Assembly: GCA_038521625.1 (NCBI GenBank)
Contig: JBCBKP010000017.1
Span: 1 to 64,000, forward strand
Origin: JBCBKP01 sp038521625
GTDB lineage: Bacteria > Planctomycetota > Phycisphaerae > Phycisphaerales > UBA1924
Length of the DNA: 64,000 bases
Direction: 5' to 3'
A model generated the notes under the pieces. It was not told where the DNA came from and searched no databases. It saw nothing but the letters and a program-made list of their open reading frames with translations. A program made the position numbers and the translations under genes. This document shows, piece after piece, positions 24,536-34,169 of the stretch (the stretch's first letter is position 1; every line of letters begins with the position of its first letter).

Positions 24536-25774
24536 ATGGCACCCAGACTCCCGATCTACCTGGACAACGCCGCGACCACCCGGACCGACCCTCGGGTCGT
24601 CGAGGCGATGCTGCCGTACTTCACCGAGGTGTACGGCAACGCGGGCAGCCGGAACCACAGCTTCGGCTGGGCGGCGGAGGAGGCGGCGGACCGGGCCCGC
24701 CGGCAGGTCGCGGGCCTGATCGGCGCCGACCGCAAGGAGATCATCTTCACGTCGGGCGCGACCGAATCGAACAACCTGGCGATCAAGGGCGCGGCCAGCA
24801 TGTACGCGAAGCGGCCGGCCGGCGAGAGCGGGCGCGGGCACATCATTACCTGCGCCATCGAGCACAAGGCGACGCTGGACCCGGCGAAGCGGCTCCAGAA
24901 GGAGGGGTTCGACGTCACATTCATCGATCCGCCGGCGGACGGCGTGATCACCGCCGAGATCGTCGAGCGGCACCTCCGCGACGACACGATCCTGGTCTCG
25001 CTGATGTGGGCGAACAACGAGATCGGCGCGATCAGCGAGATCCCGGCGATCGGCCGGCTCTGCCACGACCGCGGGGTCATCTTCCACACCGACGCGACGC
25101 AGTGGGTCGGGAAGATGCCGACGAACGTCACCGAGGACAGCATCGACCTGCTGAGCCTCTCGGCGCACAAGATGTACGGGCCGAAGGGCGTCGGGGCGCT
25201 CTACGTCCGCCGGCGTCGCCCGCGGGTCCGGCTGACCGCGCTGATCGAGGGCGGCGGCCAGGAGCGGGGGTTTCGGTCGGGCACGCACAACATCCCCGGC
25301 ATCGTCGGGCTCGGCGCGGCCTGCGAGTTGTGCGCGCAGGAGATGGACGCCGATCGTGAGCGGCTCGGGGCGCTGCGTGACAGGCTCGAGCGGGGGCTGA
25401 CGGAACGGGTGGACGCGACGCAGGTCAACGGCTCGACCGAGCACCGGCTGCCGCACCTGACGAACATCTCCTTCGGCTTCGTCGAGGGCGAGAGCCTGAT
25501 GATGGACTGCAAGCAGATCGCGATGAGCTCCGGCAGCGCGTGCACCTCGGCGAGCCTGGAGCCGAGCTACGTGCTCAAGGGCCTGGGCGTCGGGGACGAC
25601 CTGGCCCACAGCTCGCTCCGGCTCAGCCTCGGCCGGTTCACGACCGAGGAGGAGATCGACTACGCGATCGACACGATCGCCGCGGCGGTGGAGCGTCTGC
25701 GGACGCTGAGCCCGCTCTACGACATGCACCAGGAAGGCATCGACATCACGAAGATCGAGTGGCAGGCGCACTGA
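24536..25774 (+). CDS. iscS: cysteine desulfurase (IscS/NifS type)
   Basis: 412 residues. A PLP enzyme that takes sulfur from cysteine for iron-sulfur clusters. YLDNAATT opens the fold, GATESNN and HTDATQ are PLP contacts, H211-K212 (LSAHKMYGPKG) holds the PLP lysine, and C336 in SSGSACTS is the sulfur carrier. The long flexible loop around the cysteine fits the IscS rather than the SufS group. GGAGAG precedes the ATG. IscU follows 54 bases downstream, then an A-type carrier. A hairpin and a -35/-10 pair lie upstream. Confidence 0.94.
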   Translation: MAPRLPIYLDNAATTRTDPRVVEAMLPYFTEVYGNAGSRNHSFGWAAEEAADRARRQVAGLIGADRKEIIFTSGATESNNLAIKGAASMYAKRPAGESGRGHIITCAIEHKATLDPAKRLQKEGFDVTFIDPPADGVITAEIVERHLRDDTILVSLMWANNEIGAISEIPAIGRLCHDRGVIFHTDATQWVGKMPTNVTEDSIDLLSLSAHKMYGPKGVGALYVRRRRPRVRLTALIEGGGQERGFRSGTHNIPGIVGLGAACELCAQEMDADRERLGALRDRLERGLTERVDATQVNGSTEHRLPHLTNISFGFVEGESLMMDCKQIAMSSGSACTSASLEPSYVLKGLGVGDDLAHSSLRLSLGRFTTEEEIDYAIDTIAAAVERLRTLSPLYDMHQEGIDITKIEWQAH

Positions 25775-25828
25775 GGCAGAGATCGTCCCGGTCCGTCACG
25801 GACGGACCCCGCGAAGGGAGACCGACGG

Positions 25829-26260
25829 ATGGCGTACAGCGAGAAGGTCATCGAACACTACGAGAACCCGCGGAACGTGGGCTCGTTCGGCACGCAGAAA
25901 GAGATCAAGGAGCGCAGCGACGTCGGGGTGGGCCTGGTCGGCGCGCCCGAGTGCGGCGACGTGATGCAGTTGCAGATCAAGGTCGACGACGACGGTAAGA
26001 TCGAGGACGCGAAGTTCAAGTGCTTCGGCTGCGGCTCGGCGATCGCCTCGAGCTCGCTGGCGACCGAGTGGCTCAAGGGCAAGTCGGTGGACGAGGGTCT
26101 CGAGATCAAGAACACGCAGATCGTCGAGGAGCTGAGCCTGCCACCGGTCAAGATCCACTGTTCGGTGCTCGCGGAGGACGCGATCCGGGCGGCGATCGCG
26201 GACTACAAGGCCAAGAACGGGGCCGGCGCCGAGTCCGCACAGACTGCGAACACCGTCTGA
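25829..26260 (+). CDS. iscU: iron-sulfur cluster scaffold IscU
   Basis: 143 residues. Scaffold on which [2Fe-2S] clusters are built from IscS-derived sulfur. Ligands are C42 (with D44 in ECGDVM), C68 in FGCGSAIASSS and C111 in KIHCSVLA, matching the three conserved cysteines and the aspartate of IscU. The LPPVKIHCS segment is the family's chaperone-binding LPPVK motif, which implies an HscA/HscB-type release step, although those genes are not in the window. The ribosome site is GAAGGGAG. It lies in the operon after iscS. Confidence 0.95.
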   Translation: MAYSEKVIEHYENPRNVGSFGTQKEIKERSDVGVGLVGAPECGDVMQLQIKVDDDGKIEDAKFKCFGCGSAIASSSLATEWLKGKSVDEGLEIKNTQIVEELSLPPVKIHCSVLAEDAIRAAIADYKAKNGAGAESAQTANTV

Positions 26261-26374
26261 CCCGACCCGAAACGCCGAACAAACCACCGCCGCCTATCGT
26301 TTAGACTTCCGAGTGTTTGGTCTCGGGTTGTCGCCGTTTGGCCGATCCGTTGTGACCGCAAGGAGAGCGCACGC

Positions 26375-26743
26375 ATGAGCACGAGCACCGCCCCGACCGA
26401 GACCGAGCAGGCCGGCGTCATCCTCAGCGAGACGGCCGCCCGCGAGATCAAGACGATCATCGAGCAGCAGGAGCTCGACGCCGACAAGGTGCGTCTCCGC
26501 GTCGGTGTGAAGGGCGGCGGGTGCTCGGGCTTCAGTTACATCCTCGACCTGACCGAGACGCAGAAGGACTCGGACGAGGAGTTCGAGCAGCACGGCGTCC
26601 GGGTGATCTGCGACCCCAAGAGCCTGCTCTACCTGCGCGGCACCACGGTCGACTTCAAGGACGAGATCATGGGCCGCGGGTTCGTCTTCAACAACCCCAA
26701 CTCCACCAGTTCGTGTGGGTGCGGGTCGAGCTTCGCCGTCTGA
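26375..26743 (+). CDS. A-type iron-sulfur carrier protein (IscA/ErpA family)
   Basis: 122 residues with the three ligands of the HesB/IscA fold: C50 in GGGCSGFSY, and C114 and C116 in the C-terminal CGCGSSF. It passes clusters from IscU to target enzymes. TAGACT at 26302-26307 could give it its own promoter. AGGAGAG precedes the ATG. It is 114 bases after iscU. Sequence alone does not separate IscA, ErpA and SufA. Confidence 0.93.
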   Translation: MSTSTAPTETEQAGVILSETAAREIKTIIEQQELDADKVRLRVGVKGGGCSGFSYILDLTETQKDSDEEFEQHGVRVICDPKSLLYLRGTTVDFKDEIMGRGFVFNNPNSTSSCGCGSSFAV

Positions 26744-26896
26744 CGGGCGCTCTGGGGGTGTCAAAGCCCGCTCCGGCGCGGAATTGTCTGGCGGGCGGTC
26801 GGAGGCCCGAGTACGCTCAGGTTTCGTGAAGAGCCCGCCCGCGGCGCGGACGGGTGTGTCACTCGGCGGCCGGGGATTGGCAGGGATGGCGGGTCG

Positions 26897-27376
26897 ATGA
26901 GCAGCAGCGCGCCGACACCACTGGAGACGACGCAGGGCTACGTGCCCCCCACCGTCACCCAGTTCAGCGTGTTCATGAACAACAAGGTGGGCAAGCTGCT
27001 CGACATGGTCGAGGGCTTCGACGATTCGGATTGCTCGATCTGCGCGATCTCGGTGCACGAGGCCAGCGACCACGCGGTTGTTCGGATCATCACCAACAAG
27101 GCACGCAAGGCGCGGGAACTGCTCCGCGAGCACCGCCTCGCGTTCGGCGAGATGGACGTCCTTGTGGTCGAGCTGACCGAGAACCACACGCTGACGAGCA
27201 TGTGCCTCAGCCTGCTCGGCGCCGAGCTGAACATCATGTTCGCCTACCCGCTGATGATCAAACCGAACGGGCGGCCGACGATCGCGCTGGCGGTCGACGA
27301 CCCGAACCTCGCGGGTCAGATCCTGCGCCGGAAGCAGTTCCGTCTCTTCGGCGAGCTCGAGCTGCCTTGCAGCTGA
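26897..27376 (+). CDS. ACT-domain-like regulatory protein
   Basis: 159 residues. Two successive beta-alpha-beta units of ACT character: QFSVFMNNKVGKLLDMVEGF (about 22-41) with VRIITNKARKARELL, then a second half ending IALAVDDPNLAGQILRRK. ACT pairs bind small molecules, often amino acids, in regulators. No enzyme domain is attached. It lies at the end of the iron-sulfur gene run, but the 150-base gap leaves its membership open. The ATG follows a weak GGCGGG. Confidence 0.8.
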   Translation: MSSSAPTPLETTQGYVPPTVTQFSVFMNNKVGKLLDMVEGFDDSDCSICAISVHEASDHAVVRIITNKARKARELLREHRLAFGEMDVLVVELTENHTLTSMCLSLLGAELNIMFAYPLMIKPNGRPTIALAVDDPNLAGQILRRKQFRLFGELELPCS

Positions 27377-27513
27377 ACGGGCCCCGTTGTCGCTCGGGTC
27401 GGGCTGCGCGACGATGGCTCAAAGCACGCCGGTGCCCGCTCAGGTCCGCCGTATCTGATCCGGCGCGGCCGTGACCGTGCGGGTGTGCGCCCAGAGGGCG
27501 CAACGGAGTGTTC

Positions 27514-28518
27514 TCAGTTGAGGTCGTTCGCGCCCAGCCAGTGCTCGGCGTCGATGGCGGCCTGGCAGCCCATGCCGGCGGCGGTGATCGCCTGGCGGTA
27601 CTTCGCGTCGGCGACGTCGCCCGCGGCGAACACGCCGGGCAGGTTGGTGGCGCTATCGCGCCCCTTGAGTTCGATGTAGCCGGCGTCGTCGAACTCGAGA
27701 CCGGTCTCCCGAAGGAATCGCGTCGCGGGCGTGTGCCCGATCGCGATGAACAGGCCCTTGACCTCGAGCGTGCTCTCCTCGCCGGTCACGGTGTCCTTGA
27801 GGCGGACGCCCTCGGTCTTCTCCCCGCCGAGGACCTCGACGACGACCTTGTTCCAGAGCACCTCGGCGTTGGGCTTGCTGAGATACCGCGTCTGCATGAC
27901 CTTGCTGGCCCGGAGCTCGTCTCGCCGGTGGATCACGTAGACCTTGCTGGCGAACTTGGTGAGGTAGGTCGCCTCCTCGAGGGCGGTATCCCCGCCGCCG
28001 ACGACCGCGAGCGGCTCGTCGCGGAACATCGGCAGCGCGCCGTCGCAGACCGCGCACGCCGAGACGCCGCCGCCCGAGCGGGCGAGCCGCTGCTCGCTCT
28101 CGAGGTTGAGCCAGTTGGCGGTGGCGCCGGTCGAGATGATCACCGCGTTGGCGCGGATCTCATCGCCGCCAGATGTCTTCAGGACGTGCGGCTTGCTGAC
28201 CGGGTCGGACGAGAACTCGACCTCGGTGATGTCCTGACCGATGACCTTGGTCCCGAACCGCTCGGCCTGCTTGCGGAACTTGTCCATCATGTCGGGGCCG
28301 GTGACCCCGTCCGGGAAGCCCGGGTAGTTCTCGACGTCGGTCGTGAGCATGAGCTGCCCCCCGGGCAGGATCGGGCCCGGGTCCTGCTTCGGGACGCCGA
28401 CGTACACGACGGGGTTGAGCTCGGCGCGGGCGGCGTAGATCGCGGCGGTCCAGCCGGCCGGGCCCGAGCCGATGATGACGACCTTGTGCGTGTCGGTGGA
28501 ACCGTTCTCGGCTGACAT
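27514..28518 (-). CDS. trxB: thioredoxin reductase
   Basis: 334 residues. An FAD/NADPH flavoprotein that reduces thioredoxin. The FAD site is VVIIGSGPAGWTAAIYAA (about 13-30), the redox pair is C155/C158 (CAVC), the NADPH site is VVGGGDTALEEA, and the FAD end motif is GVFAAGDV. I chose ATG at 28518 with GAGGG upstream; an in-frame start at 28608 would add a low-complexity tail. It converges on the ACT-like gene. It may serve the NHLRC2-like and NrdJ thiol systems, which is inference. Confidence 0.95.
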   Translation of the reverse strand: MSAENGSTDTHKVVIIGSGPAGWTAAIYAARAELNPVVYVGVPKQDPGPILPGGQLMLTTDVENYPGFPDGVTGPDMMDKFRKQAERFGTKVIGQDITEVEFSSDPVSKPHVLKTSGGDEIRANAVIISTGATANWLNLESEQRLARSGGGVSACAVCDGALPMFRDEPLAVVGGGDTALEEATYLTKFASKVYVIHRRDELRASKVMQTRYLSKPNAEVLWNKVVVEVLGGEKTEGVRLKDTVTGEESTLEVKGLFIAIGHTPATRFLRETGLEFDDAGYIELKGRDSATNLPGVFAAGDVADAKYRQAITAAGMGCQAAIDAEHWLGANDLN

Positions 28519-28632
28519 CGGTGCTTGCCCTCGCGAGGTCTCTGTGCGTTCCCCGCCCGGGGGCGGGGGTGATCGATCAACGCCCGACTCGGGCGTGCTA
28601 TTCGACATCCGAACGGCGCCCGCGGTCTCGCC

Positions 28633-30216
28633 CTAGCGGAGCTCGTCGCGCCGGAGGCTGATCAGCGGCGGCCAGAGCAGGTAGTCGCCGCGGCTGTTGG
28701 TGACCGAGTCGTCTCCGAATCCGGCGTCGTCGTCACGCTCGTTCGGGCCGTTGCTGTACAGGAAGAAGACGTCGTCGCCGAACTGGCGGGTGACCCGGTC
28801 GTCGGACCCGGGGACGGTGAACGAGAGCCGGTGCGGCGGCGGGTCGCTTCGTGGGTCGGGCGCAACGCCGTCTCGGATGGGTACGAAGAACTTGAGCGGT
28901 GGGCGCACGGCCGTGCCGGCGCCGGCGCCGGGGTCGAACGGGTCGGCCTCGAGCTCGCGCATGTAGTTGGGGCGGATCGTCGAGATCGCCGTGGGCAGGC
29001 GGCCGACCTCGTAGGACCAGCCGATGAGCGCGGCGGCAGCCCTTGTGCCGACCATCTCGACACGGACGCGCTGGCGGAGCTCGAAGAGCTCCTTGCCCGT
29101 CCGCGGCGCGCCAGCGGCGTCGGTCCACTGCATGGCCCGGTGCGCCGCGAGGTGCATGTTCGGCATCAGCTGGTCTTCACCGAACTCGGTCCCGAGGAGA
29201 GGGTCGAACTGATCGAGACTCCACCGGTCGATGTAGTCGCCGTAGACCTGGCCGAGGAGTCGCTCCACATCGAGCGAGTCGATCTGGCCGGCCGCGCGGT
29301 TCTCGGCGGCGCGGGAGAGCGTGAACCGGTGCAGCGGCCTGTCGGCCGAGTCGCCGCCCATCGCGGCGACGAACGCCTCGCGGTCGATGCGTCCCCGGTT
29401 GTCGTAGACCATCTCGATCAGCTGCTCGGCGGCGATCCGGTTCGCGCGCGGGAAGTTGAGCTTGTCGAGTCCGATCGGGCCCTCCTCCGGATCGAGCCGA
29501 TCGACGATGTCGCGGAGCTTCCCGATAGAGGCGCTCCGGCTCGTGCGCGAATCGACGTAGAGGACGTCGCGGAGACGCGAGAACATCTCGGCCATGGCGT
29601 CGAAGCCGTAGCCGGCCTCGCGGATCGTCTCGCGGTCGGCGAGCTGGCGGGCGACGAGCATGGCCCGCATCAGGAGCTCGGCGGCCTCGTCGGCCTCCCG
29701 GGCCTGGAGCCGGCGCGTCGCCTCGGCGTGGACCAGCGCGAAGAGACGTTCCATCGCCGACAGGTAGCGGTGATCGGCCCCGACGAGAATCGGCGGGTCG
29801 CCCAGCGCGGTGTAGACGCCGGCGCCGACCTGGTCGCTCGGTGTGCTCGCGGCGCCGTACGGCTGGGCGATCGCCTTGGCGTCGCGGAATGCGCGGGCGC
29901 CGGTGACCTCGTAGAGCGCGTCGATGGCCTCGCGCTGCGCCGTTCCGCGCGTCCAGGTCTCCACCGCGGCCCAGCCGCGCGAGTCGCGATCGATCAGCAT
30001 CGCCAGGGCGCGGCTGGAGGCCGCCGGGGGCGGCGGCTCGATCGCCGCGATGGCCGGGAAGAGCGTGTCCTCCGCGCGGAGATCCGGGCGGATGTCGCTG
30101 TAGAGCGCGTTGGCCCGACCGACGTGGTCGGTCATCTGGGCGGCCGCGTGGGCGGGCGAGAAGGCGGCGAGCGTGAGCGCGAGGAGACGCGCCGATCGGG
30201 GGAGAATCTGGGTCAT
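28633..30216 (-). CDS. secreted protein of unknown function
   Basis: 527 residues, not recognised. A signal peptide (MTQILPRSARLLALTLAAFSP, cleavage after AAA-Q) is followed by a helix-rich body and a C-terminal beta-rich part ending in a disordered, charged stretch (DRVTRQFGDDVFFLYSNGPNE, GDYLLWPPL). The C-terminal portion recalls minor prepilin/WxxD-type endings seen in planctomycetes, but this is weak. TAGGAT lies 8 bases before the ATG at 30216, without a ribosome site. It follows the sigma factor gene on the same strand after 56 bases. Confidence 0.75.
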   Translation of the reverse strand: MTQILPRSARLLALTLAAFSPAHAAAQMTDHVGRANALYSDIRPDLRAEDTLFPAIAAIEPPPPAASSRALAMLIDRDSRGWAAVETWTRGTAQREAIDALYEVTGARAFRDAKAIAQPYGAASTPSDQVGAGVYTALGDPPILVGADHRYLSAMERLFALVHAEATRRLQAREADEAAELLMRAMLVARQLADRETIREAGYGFDAMAEMFSRLRDVLYVDSRTSRSASIGKLRDIVDRLDPEEGPIGLDKLNFPRANRIAAEQLIEMVYDNRGRIDREAFVAAMGGDSADRPLHRFTLSRAAENRAAGQIDSLDVERLLGQVYGDYIDRWSLDQFDPLLGTEFGEDQLMPNMHLAAHRAMQWTDAAGAPRTGKELFELRQRVRVEMVGTRAAAALIGWSYEVGRLPTAISTIRPNYMRELEADPFDPGAGAGTAVRPPLKFFVPIRDGVAPDPRSDPPPHRLSFTVPGSDDRVTRQFGDDVFFLYSNGPNERDDDAGFGDDSVTNSRGDYLLWPPLISLRRDELR

Positions 30217-30272
30217 CACGCGGGATCCTACCCGCGCGGCCCGGCCGCGATGCGGCGTGCCCGCGGGCGTGC

Positions 30273-31184
30273 TCAGCCGGCGACGGCGCTGACCGCCGCG
30301 TCGCCGGAGCGGCGGTAGAAGCGGCTCGGTCTCGCGTCGGTCAGCCGCTCGTTGAGGCGAGACAGGGCCTCCTCGACGATCTGACGCACCCGCTCCCGGC
30401 TCAGACTGACCGAGTCGGCGATCTCCTTGAGCGTCATCGGCTCCCGCCCGTCCAGACCGAACCGCAGGCGCAAGATCTGGGCCTCGCGATCGTCGATGGT
30501 CTCCATGAGCCGGCGGAGCACGCCCAGCTCTTCGGTCTTGAGCGCCGAGTCCTCCGGCGTGCCGCCGGAGTGATCCGAGAGCATCTCGGCCATCGACATC
30601 GGGCCGTCGCCGCGCCCGAGGCCCTCCTGGGCCGGGGTGCGGAACGCCTTGATGGCGCGCTTGATGATCTTGGCCTTGCGCAGCGGCACGTCGATCGCCG
30701 CGGCGACCTGGTCGATCGTGGGCTCGGTGCCGGTCTGCTGCTCGAGCTTGCGGCTGGCGGCCTTCCACTTGGCGATCAGCTCGACCATGTACGCGGGCAC
30801 GTGGACCGGCTGGCTGAAGTTCATCAGCGCCCGCTTGATGGCCTGCTTGATCCACCACGAGGCGTAGGTGCTGAATCGCGCACCCTGGGCCGGGTCGAAT
30901 CCCTCGACCGCGCGCACGAGGCCGATGTTCCCCTCCTCGATGAGGTCGCTGAGCGGGAGTCCGCGGTTGGCGTAGTTCTTCGCGATCGCCACGACGAGGC
31001 GGAGGTTCGCGCGGATCATGCGATCGCGCGACTCTGCGCAGTTGTCGTTGATGATCGCCCAGCCGAGCTCACGCTCTTCCTGGGCCGTCAGCAACGGCGT
31101 TCGCTGAATCTCAGTCAGGTACAGTTGGAGCTCGGAGCGCACCGCACCGCGCGCACCGACCTTCCGGTCGATCGTCCCACTCAC
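30273..31184 (-). CDS. sigma-70 family RNA polymerase sigma factor (group 1/2-like)
   Basis: 303 residues with regions 1.2 to 4.2 but no long region 1.1, so it looks like a group 2 or compact primary sigma. Region 2 reads DLIEEGNIGLVRAVEGFDP and FSTYASWWIKQAI. Region 3 is VHVPAYMVELIAKW. Region 4.2 is MTLKEIADSVSLSRERVRQIVEEAL, a helix-turn-helix for the -35 site. YLTEIQRTPLLT at the N-terminus is the region 1.2 block. It is divergent from the UVR-motif gene. Whether it answers to the STAS/kinase pair is unknown. Confidence 0.93.
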   Translation of the reverse strand: MSGTIDRKVGARGAVRSELQLYLTEIQRTPLLTAQEERELGWAIINDNCAESRDRMIRANLRLVVAIAKNYANRGLPLSDLIEEGNIGLVRAVEGFDPAQGARFSTYASWWIKQAIKRALMNFSQPVHVPAYMVELIAKWKAASRKLEQQTGTEPTIDQVAAAIDVPLRKAKIIKRAIKAFRTPAQEGLGRGDGPMSMAEMLSDHSGGTPEDSALKTEELGVLRRLMETIDDREAQILRLRFGLDGREPMTLKEIADSVSLSRERVRQIVEEALSRLNERLTDARPSRFYRRSGDAAVSAVAG

Positions 31185-31493
31185 GTCCTACCCACCTTTC
31201 GGGGATCGACGAATGCCGGTCCCGTCTGATACGAGCGGCCCACCGCCGCCCGGCTCTCTTCGTATCGTAACGCATCAGGTTCATCGACCGGCGACCAAAA
31301 CTCCTGAACTCAGGGGGTTAACACGGTCGCCTCGATGCGGGAGCGGCCCGCAGGACCCGCACCGGCCGAAATTGGTACCCGGCTTGACGTACTTATGGTC
31401 GATTCTCAGAATTTGCTTGCCCACTCGGGAGCCGGTGGCACATTCCCCGGTTCGAGTCAGAGCGGCGGTGCCGAGTTTTAGGGGAAACACTGG
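31185..31493. other. 309-bp divergent promoter region
   Basis: Contains a plus-strand promoter candidate (31384-31412), a short palindrome CCTGA-AC-TCAGG at 31303-31314, and AT-rich patches. No gene or structured RNA is evident. The minus-strand sigma gene must start here, but I could not pick a convincing promoter for it. Confidence 0.5.
31384..31412 (+). promoter_or_regulatory. candidate promoter for the UVR-motif gene
   Basis: TTGACG (31384-31389), 17 bases, CAGAAT (31407-31412). The start codon lies 82 bases after the -10. Confidence 0.5.
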
Positions 31494-32324
31494 GTGAATC
31501 GCGACATCTCCGAGCTGCTCGACGAATGGCCGTTTGAGTCCGGTAAACTGAATGTTCGGATGATTCCTGGCATCGACGGGCGTCCTCGACTCCAGATCCG
31601 GCTGGATCTCGGGCTGATCCAGATGCATGTGGAGGGACGGCCCGATGGCCTGCGCCCCGAGGGCTTCGAGAGTCTGCTCCATCTGCTCGAGCACAGGCTG
31701 GCGCTCGCGGACGACCTCGCCGCGGACGCTGCCGGAGGCGAGGGCGGTGACGCGGAGTTCGCGGAGGCGGATGCCGGCGAACGCGTGGGGACGCTCGACA
31801 CGGAGCAGTGCCAGGCGCTGCGGGACGAGGCGGCCCAGTACTACCACCGGTACGTCGCGCTCCTGGGTGTCGAGGAGTACCTCTCGGTGATCCGTGACAC
31901 CACGCGGAATCTCCGGGTGCTCGATCTGTGCCGGGCGCGCGCCGACGCGGAGGACGACCGGGAGGCGCTCGAGCCGATCCGCCCCTACATCACGATGATC
32001 CGCACGCGCGCGACGGTCGGCTGGCTGCTGGGGCGTGGCGAGCAGAAGGCGGCGGTCTGGACGATCGAGAACGCGCTCGACGAGCTGCGGGAGATTCTCG
32101 AGTCACGCGACGAGCCCAACGCGTTCGAGAGCTCGACGGAGGTGCAGATGCTCCGCTCGATGCGTGAGGCCCTGCTCCCGCAGCTGCCGGTGAGCCAGAA
32201 GGCCGAGCTCCGCGAGCGTCTGAAGGAGGCGCTCGAGCGCGAGAACTACGAGCTCGCGGCGATCCTGCGGGACGAGCTGCGGCTCATGGGCGACGAGAGC
32301 GGACCGAAGCGCGGCAGCGCCTGA
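31494..32324 (+). CDS. UVR (UvrB/UvrC) motif protein
   Basis: 276 residues. The C-terminal UVR motif (about 235-268, LRERLKEALERENYELAAILRDELR) matches the UvrB-UvrC interaction helix hairpin, also found in McsA-type adaptors. The N-terminal half starts DISELLDEWPFESGKLNVRM and contains a beta-rich block (RPRLQIRLDLGLIQMHVEG), then helices. No zinc-binding CxxC pairs are present, so it is not McsA. The start is GTG behind AGGGGA. The role may be protein-protein tethering. A good -35/-10 pair is upstream. Confidence 0.82.
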   Translation: MNRDISELLDEWPFESGKLNVRMIPGIDGRPRLQIRLDLGLIQMHVEGRPDGLRPEGFESLLHLLEHRLALADDLAADAAGGEGGDAEFAEADAGERVGTLDTEQCQALRDEAAQYYHRYVALLGVEEYLSVIRDTTRNLRVLDLCRARADAEDDREALEPIRPYITMIRTRATVGWLLGRGEQKAAVWTIENALDELREILESRDEPNAFESSTEVQMLRSMREALLPQLPVSQKAELRERLKEALERENYELAAILRDELRLMGDESGPKRGSA

Positions 32325-32327
32325 CGC

Positions 32328-34160
32328 TCAGTTCGCGGGTTCTGCGCCGTCGGGATGGGGCGGCGCCGGCTCGCTCGGCGTGGTCGGGGTCGCGTCGCGG
32401 AACCGCTGGAACGCGTCGATCACCTGATCGGCCATCGCGGATGCGGCCGCCATCTCCTCGACGGTCACCTGGTTGGCGCCGAGCTCGGTCGCCTGCATGC
32501 CGCGGCTGAGGACCGAGGCGCGCACGACGATCAGGGCGTCGGGCGCCATGTCGCGGATCGTGCGGACGGCGCGGAGCATCGCGTCGTCGTCGGGGATCGT
32601 GAGGACGACGGCGTCCGCCTTGGGCACGCCGGCGTTCTCGAGGACCTCGGGGTTCGTGACGTCGCCGTAGATCACCGGTCGGCCGAGCAGCGCCTGCCGG
32701 CGGATGGTGGCGGGGTTGAGCTCGATGACGGTGACGCGGGCGCCGCCCGCGTCGAGCTTCTCGACGACGGCGCGTCCGACCGGCCCGAAGCCCGCGACGA
32801 CGACGTCGCGTCCGGCCGCGTCGCCCCCGAGGTCGCCGCCGGACTCGACGACGAGCGGCGTGACACGATCGAGCATCTCGACGCGGACGCGGCACCACGG
32901 CGGCGCGGGGACGCGCCCGAGCCGGGGCGCGATCCGTCCGCCGAAGTCCATCAGCATCGGCGTCAGGATCAGCGAGATCACGACCAGAGCCGAGGCGCCG
33001 GACCGGTCGGCGGCGGACAGGATGCCGACGTTGCCGGCCTGTTCCAGCACGACGAGGCTGAATTCGCCGGCCTGCGCGAGCGCGAAGGCCGAGTGCGCCG
33101 AGACCGCGCCGATGACGCCGAACGCCCAGCTGGTCAGGCCGATCGAGAGCAGCTTGATGACGATGACGACCGCGAGCCCGGCGGGCAGCGCCCACCATGA
33201 GTCGGCGATGGCGGGCAGATCGAGCGTCAGACCCACCGCCGTGAAGAACACTGCCATGAAGAGGTCCCGCAGCGGCGTCAGCTGGCCGGAGAGTTGGTAG
33301 CGGACCGGTGTCTCGGCGAGCAGGAAGCCGGCGATGAACGAGCCGAGCGCGGGCGCGAGACCGACGGCGCCGGACGCGACCGCCGCGCCGAGCGCGATCG
33401 CGGCAGAGACGACGAGGAGCACCTCGACGCCCACACGGCGCGCGAGCCAGCCCATCAAGCGCGGGAGCACCGCGCGACCGAGGACGAGCATCATCGCCAC
33501 GGTCAGCAGCGCGACCAGGATCCCCTCCCAGCCGCCGACGACGCCGATCTTCGCCCCCACCTCCGCGACGGCCGATTCGCCCTCCGCGGGCGGGGGCGCG
33601 AGCGTCGGGAGCAGGGAGAGCATGAGGATCACGGCGAGGTCCTGCACGAGGAGCACGCCGAAGCTGAGCCGCCCGTAGGCCCGGCCGAGCTCCCGACGGC
33701 CCTGGATGAGCCGCAGCACGACGGCGGTGGACGAGAGCGACAGCGCCATGCCGAGGGCGAGCGCCGCGCGCCAGTCGAGGCCGAAGACCAGCCCGGAAGC
33801 GCCGATCAGGGCCGTCGAGAGGGCTGTCGAGACCACGCCGATGAGCAGGATCGAGCTCGCGCCGCGGCGCAGGTGGCTGGCGTCGAGGTGCAGGCCGATG
33901 CCGAACATGAGGAGCACGATCGCCAGGTCGCTCATCCCGCCGATCTGTTCGACATCGTCGACGAGGCCGAGGGCGTGCGGCCCGATGATCGTGCCGGCGA
34001 TCAGGTACGCGGGGATCGGGTTGAGCCGCAGACGCCCGAAGACGGTCGCGATGACGCCGGCGCAGGCGAGCACCTTGAGCAAGTTGAGCGCGAGCGGGCC
34101 GGCCTCGCCGGCGGCGAGGGTCGGGCCGAGATGCTGGTAGAGGTCCCCCACGCCCGTCAT
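32328..34160 (-). CDS. cation:proton antiporter with RCK domain (KefB/CPA2 type)
   Basis: 610 residues. About twelve membrane helices (about 22-420) hold the CPA2 core, with FGIGLHLD, LSLSSTAVVLRLI, FFTAVGLTLDLP and LAQAGEFSLVVL. They are followed by a TrkA-N/RCK nucleotide-binding domain (about 455-570; DVVVAGFGPVGRAVVEKL and VIYGDVTNPEVL). It exports K+ or Na+ in exchange for protons, gated by nucleotide. The C-terminal tail is proline-rich. It lies 9 bases after mnmG on the same strand. Confidence 0.92.
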   Translation of the reverse strand: MTGVGDLYQHLGPTLAAGEAGPLALNLLKVLACAGVIATVFGRLRLNPIPAYLIAGTIIGPHALGLVDDVEQIGGMSDLAIVLLMFGIGLHLDASHLRRGASSILLIGVVSTALSTALIGASGLVFGLDWRAALALGMALSLSSTAVVLRLIQGRRELGRAYGRLSFGVLLVQDLAVILMLSLLPTLAPPPAEGESAVAEVGAKIGVVGGWEGILVALLTVAMMLVLGRAVLPRLMGWLARRVGVEVLLVVSAAIALGAAVASGAVGLAPALGSFIAGFLLAETPVRYQLSGQLTPLRDLFMAVFFTAVGLTLDLPAIADSWWALPAGLAVVIVIKLLSIGLTSWAFGVIGAVSAHSAFALAQAGEFSLVVLEQAGNVGILSAADRSGASALVVISLILTPMLMDFGGRIAPRLGRVPAPPWCRVRVEMLDRVTPLVVESGGDLGGDAAGRDVVVAGFGPVGRAVVEKLDAGGARVTVIELNPATIRRQALLGRPVIYGDVTNPEVLENAGVPKADAVVLTIPDDDAMLRAVRTIRDMAPDALIVVRASVLSRGMQATELGANQVTVEEMAAASAMADQVIDAFQRFRDATPTTPSEPAPPHPDGAEPAN

Positions 34161-34169
34161 TCTCGGCGA

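Noticed and set aside
31303..31314. CCTGA-AC-TCAGG as a regulator site before the sigma factor
   Set aside because: Only 12 bp with a two-base centre in a GC-rich region; kept as a remark in the region entry, not as a feature.
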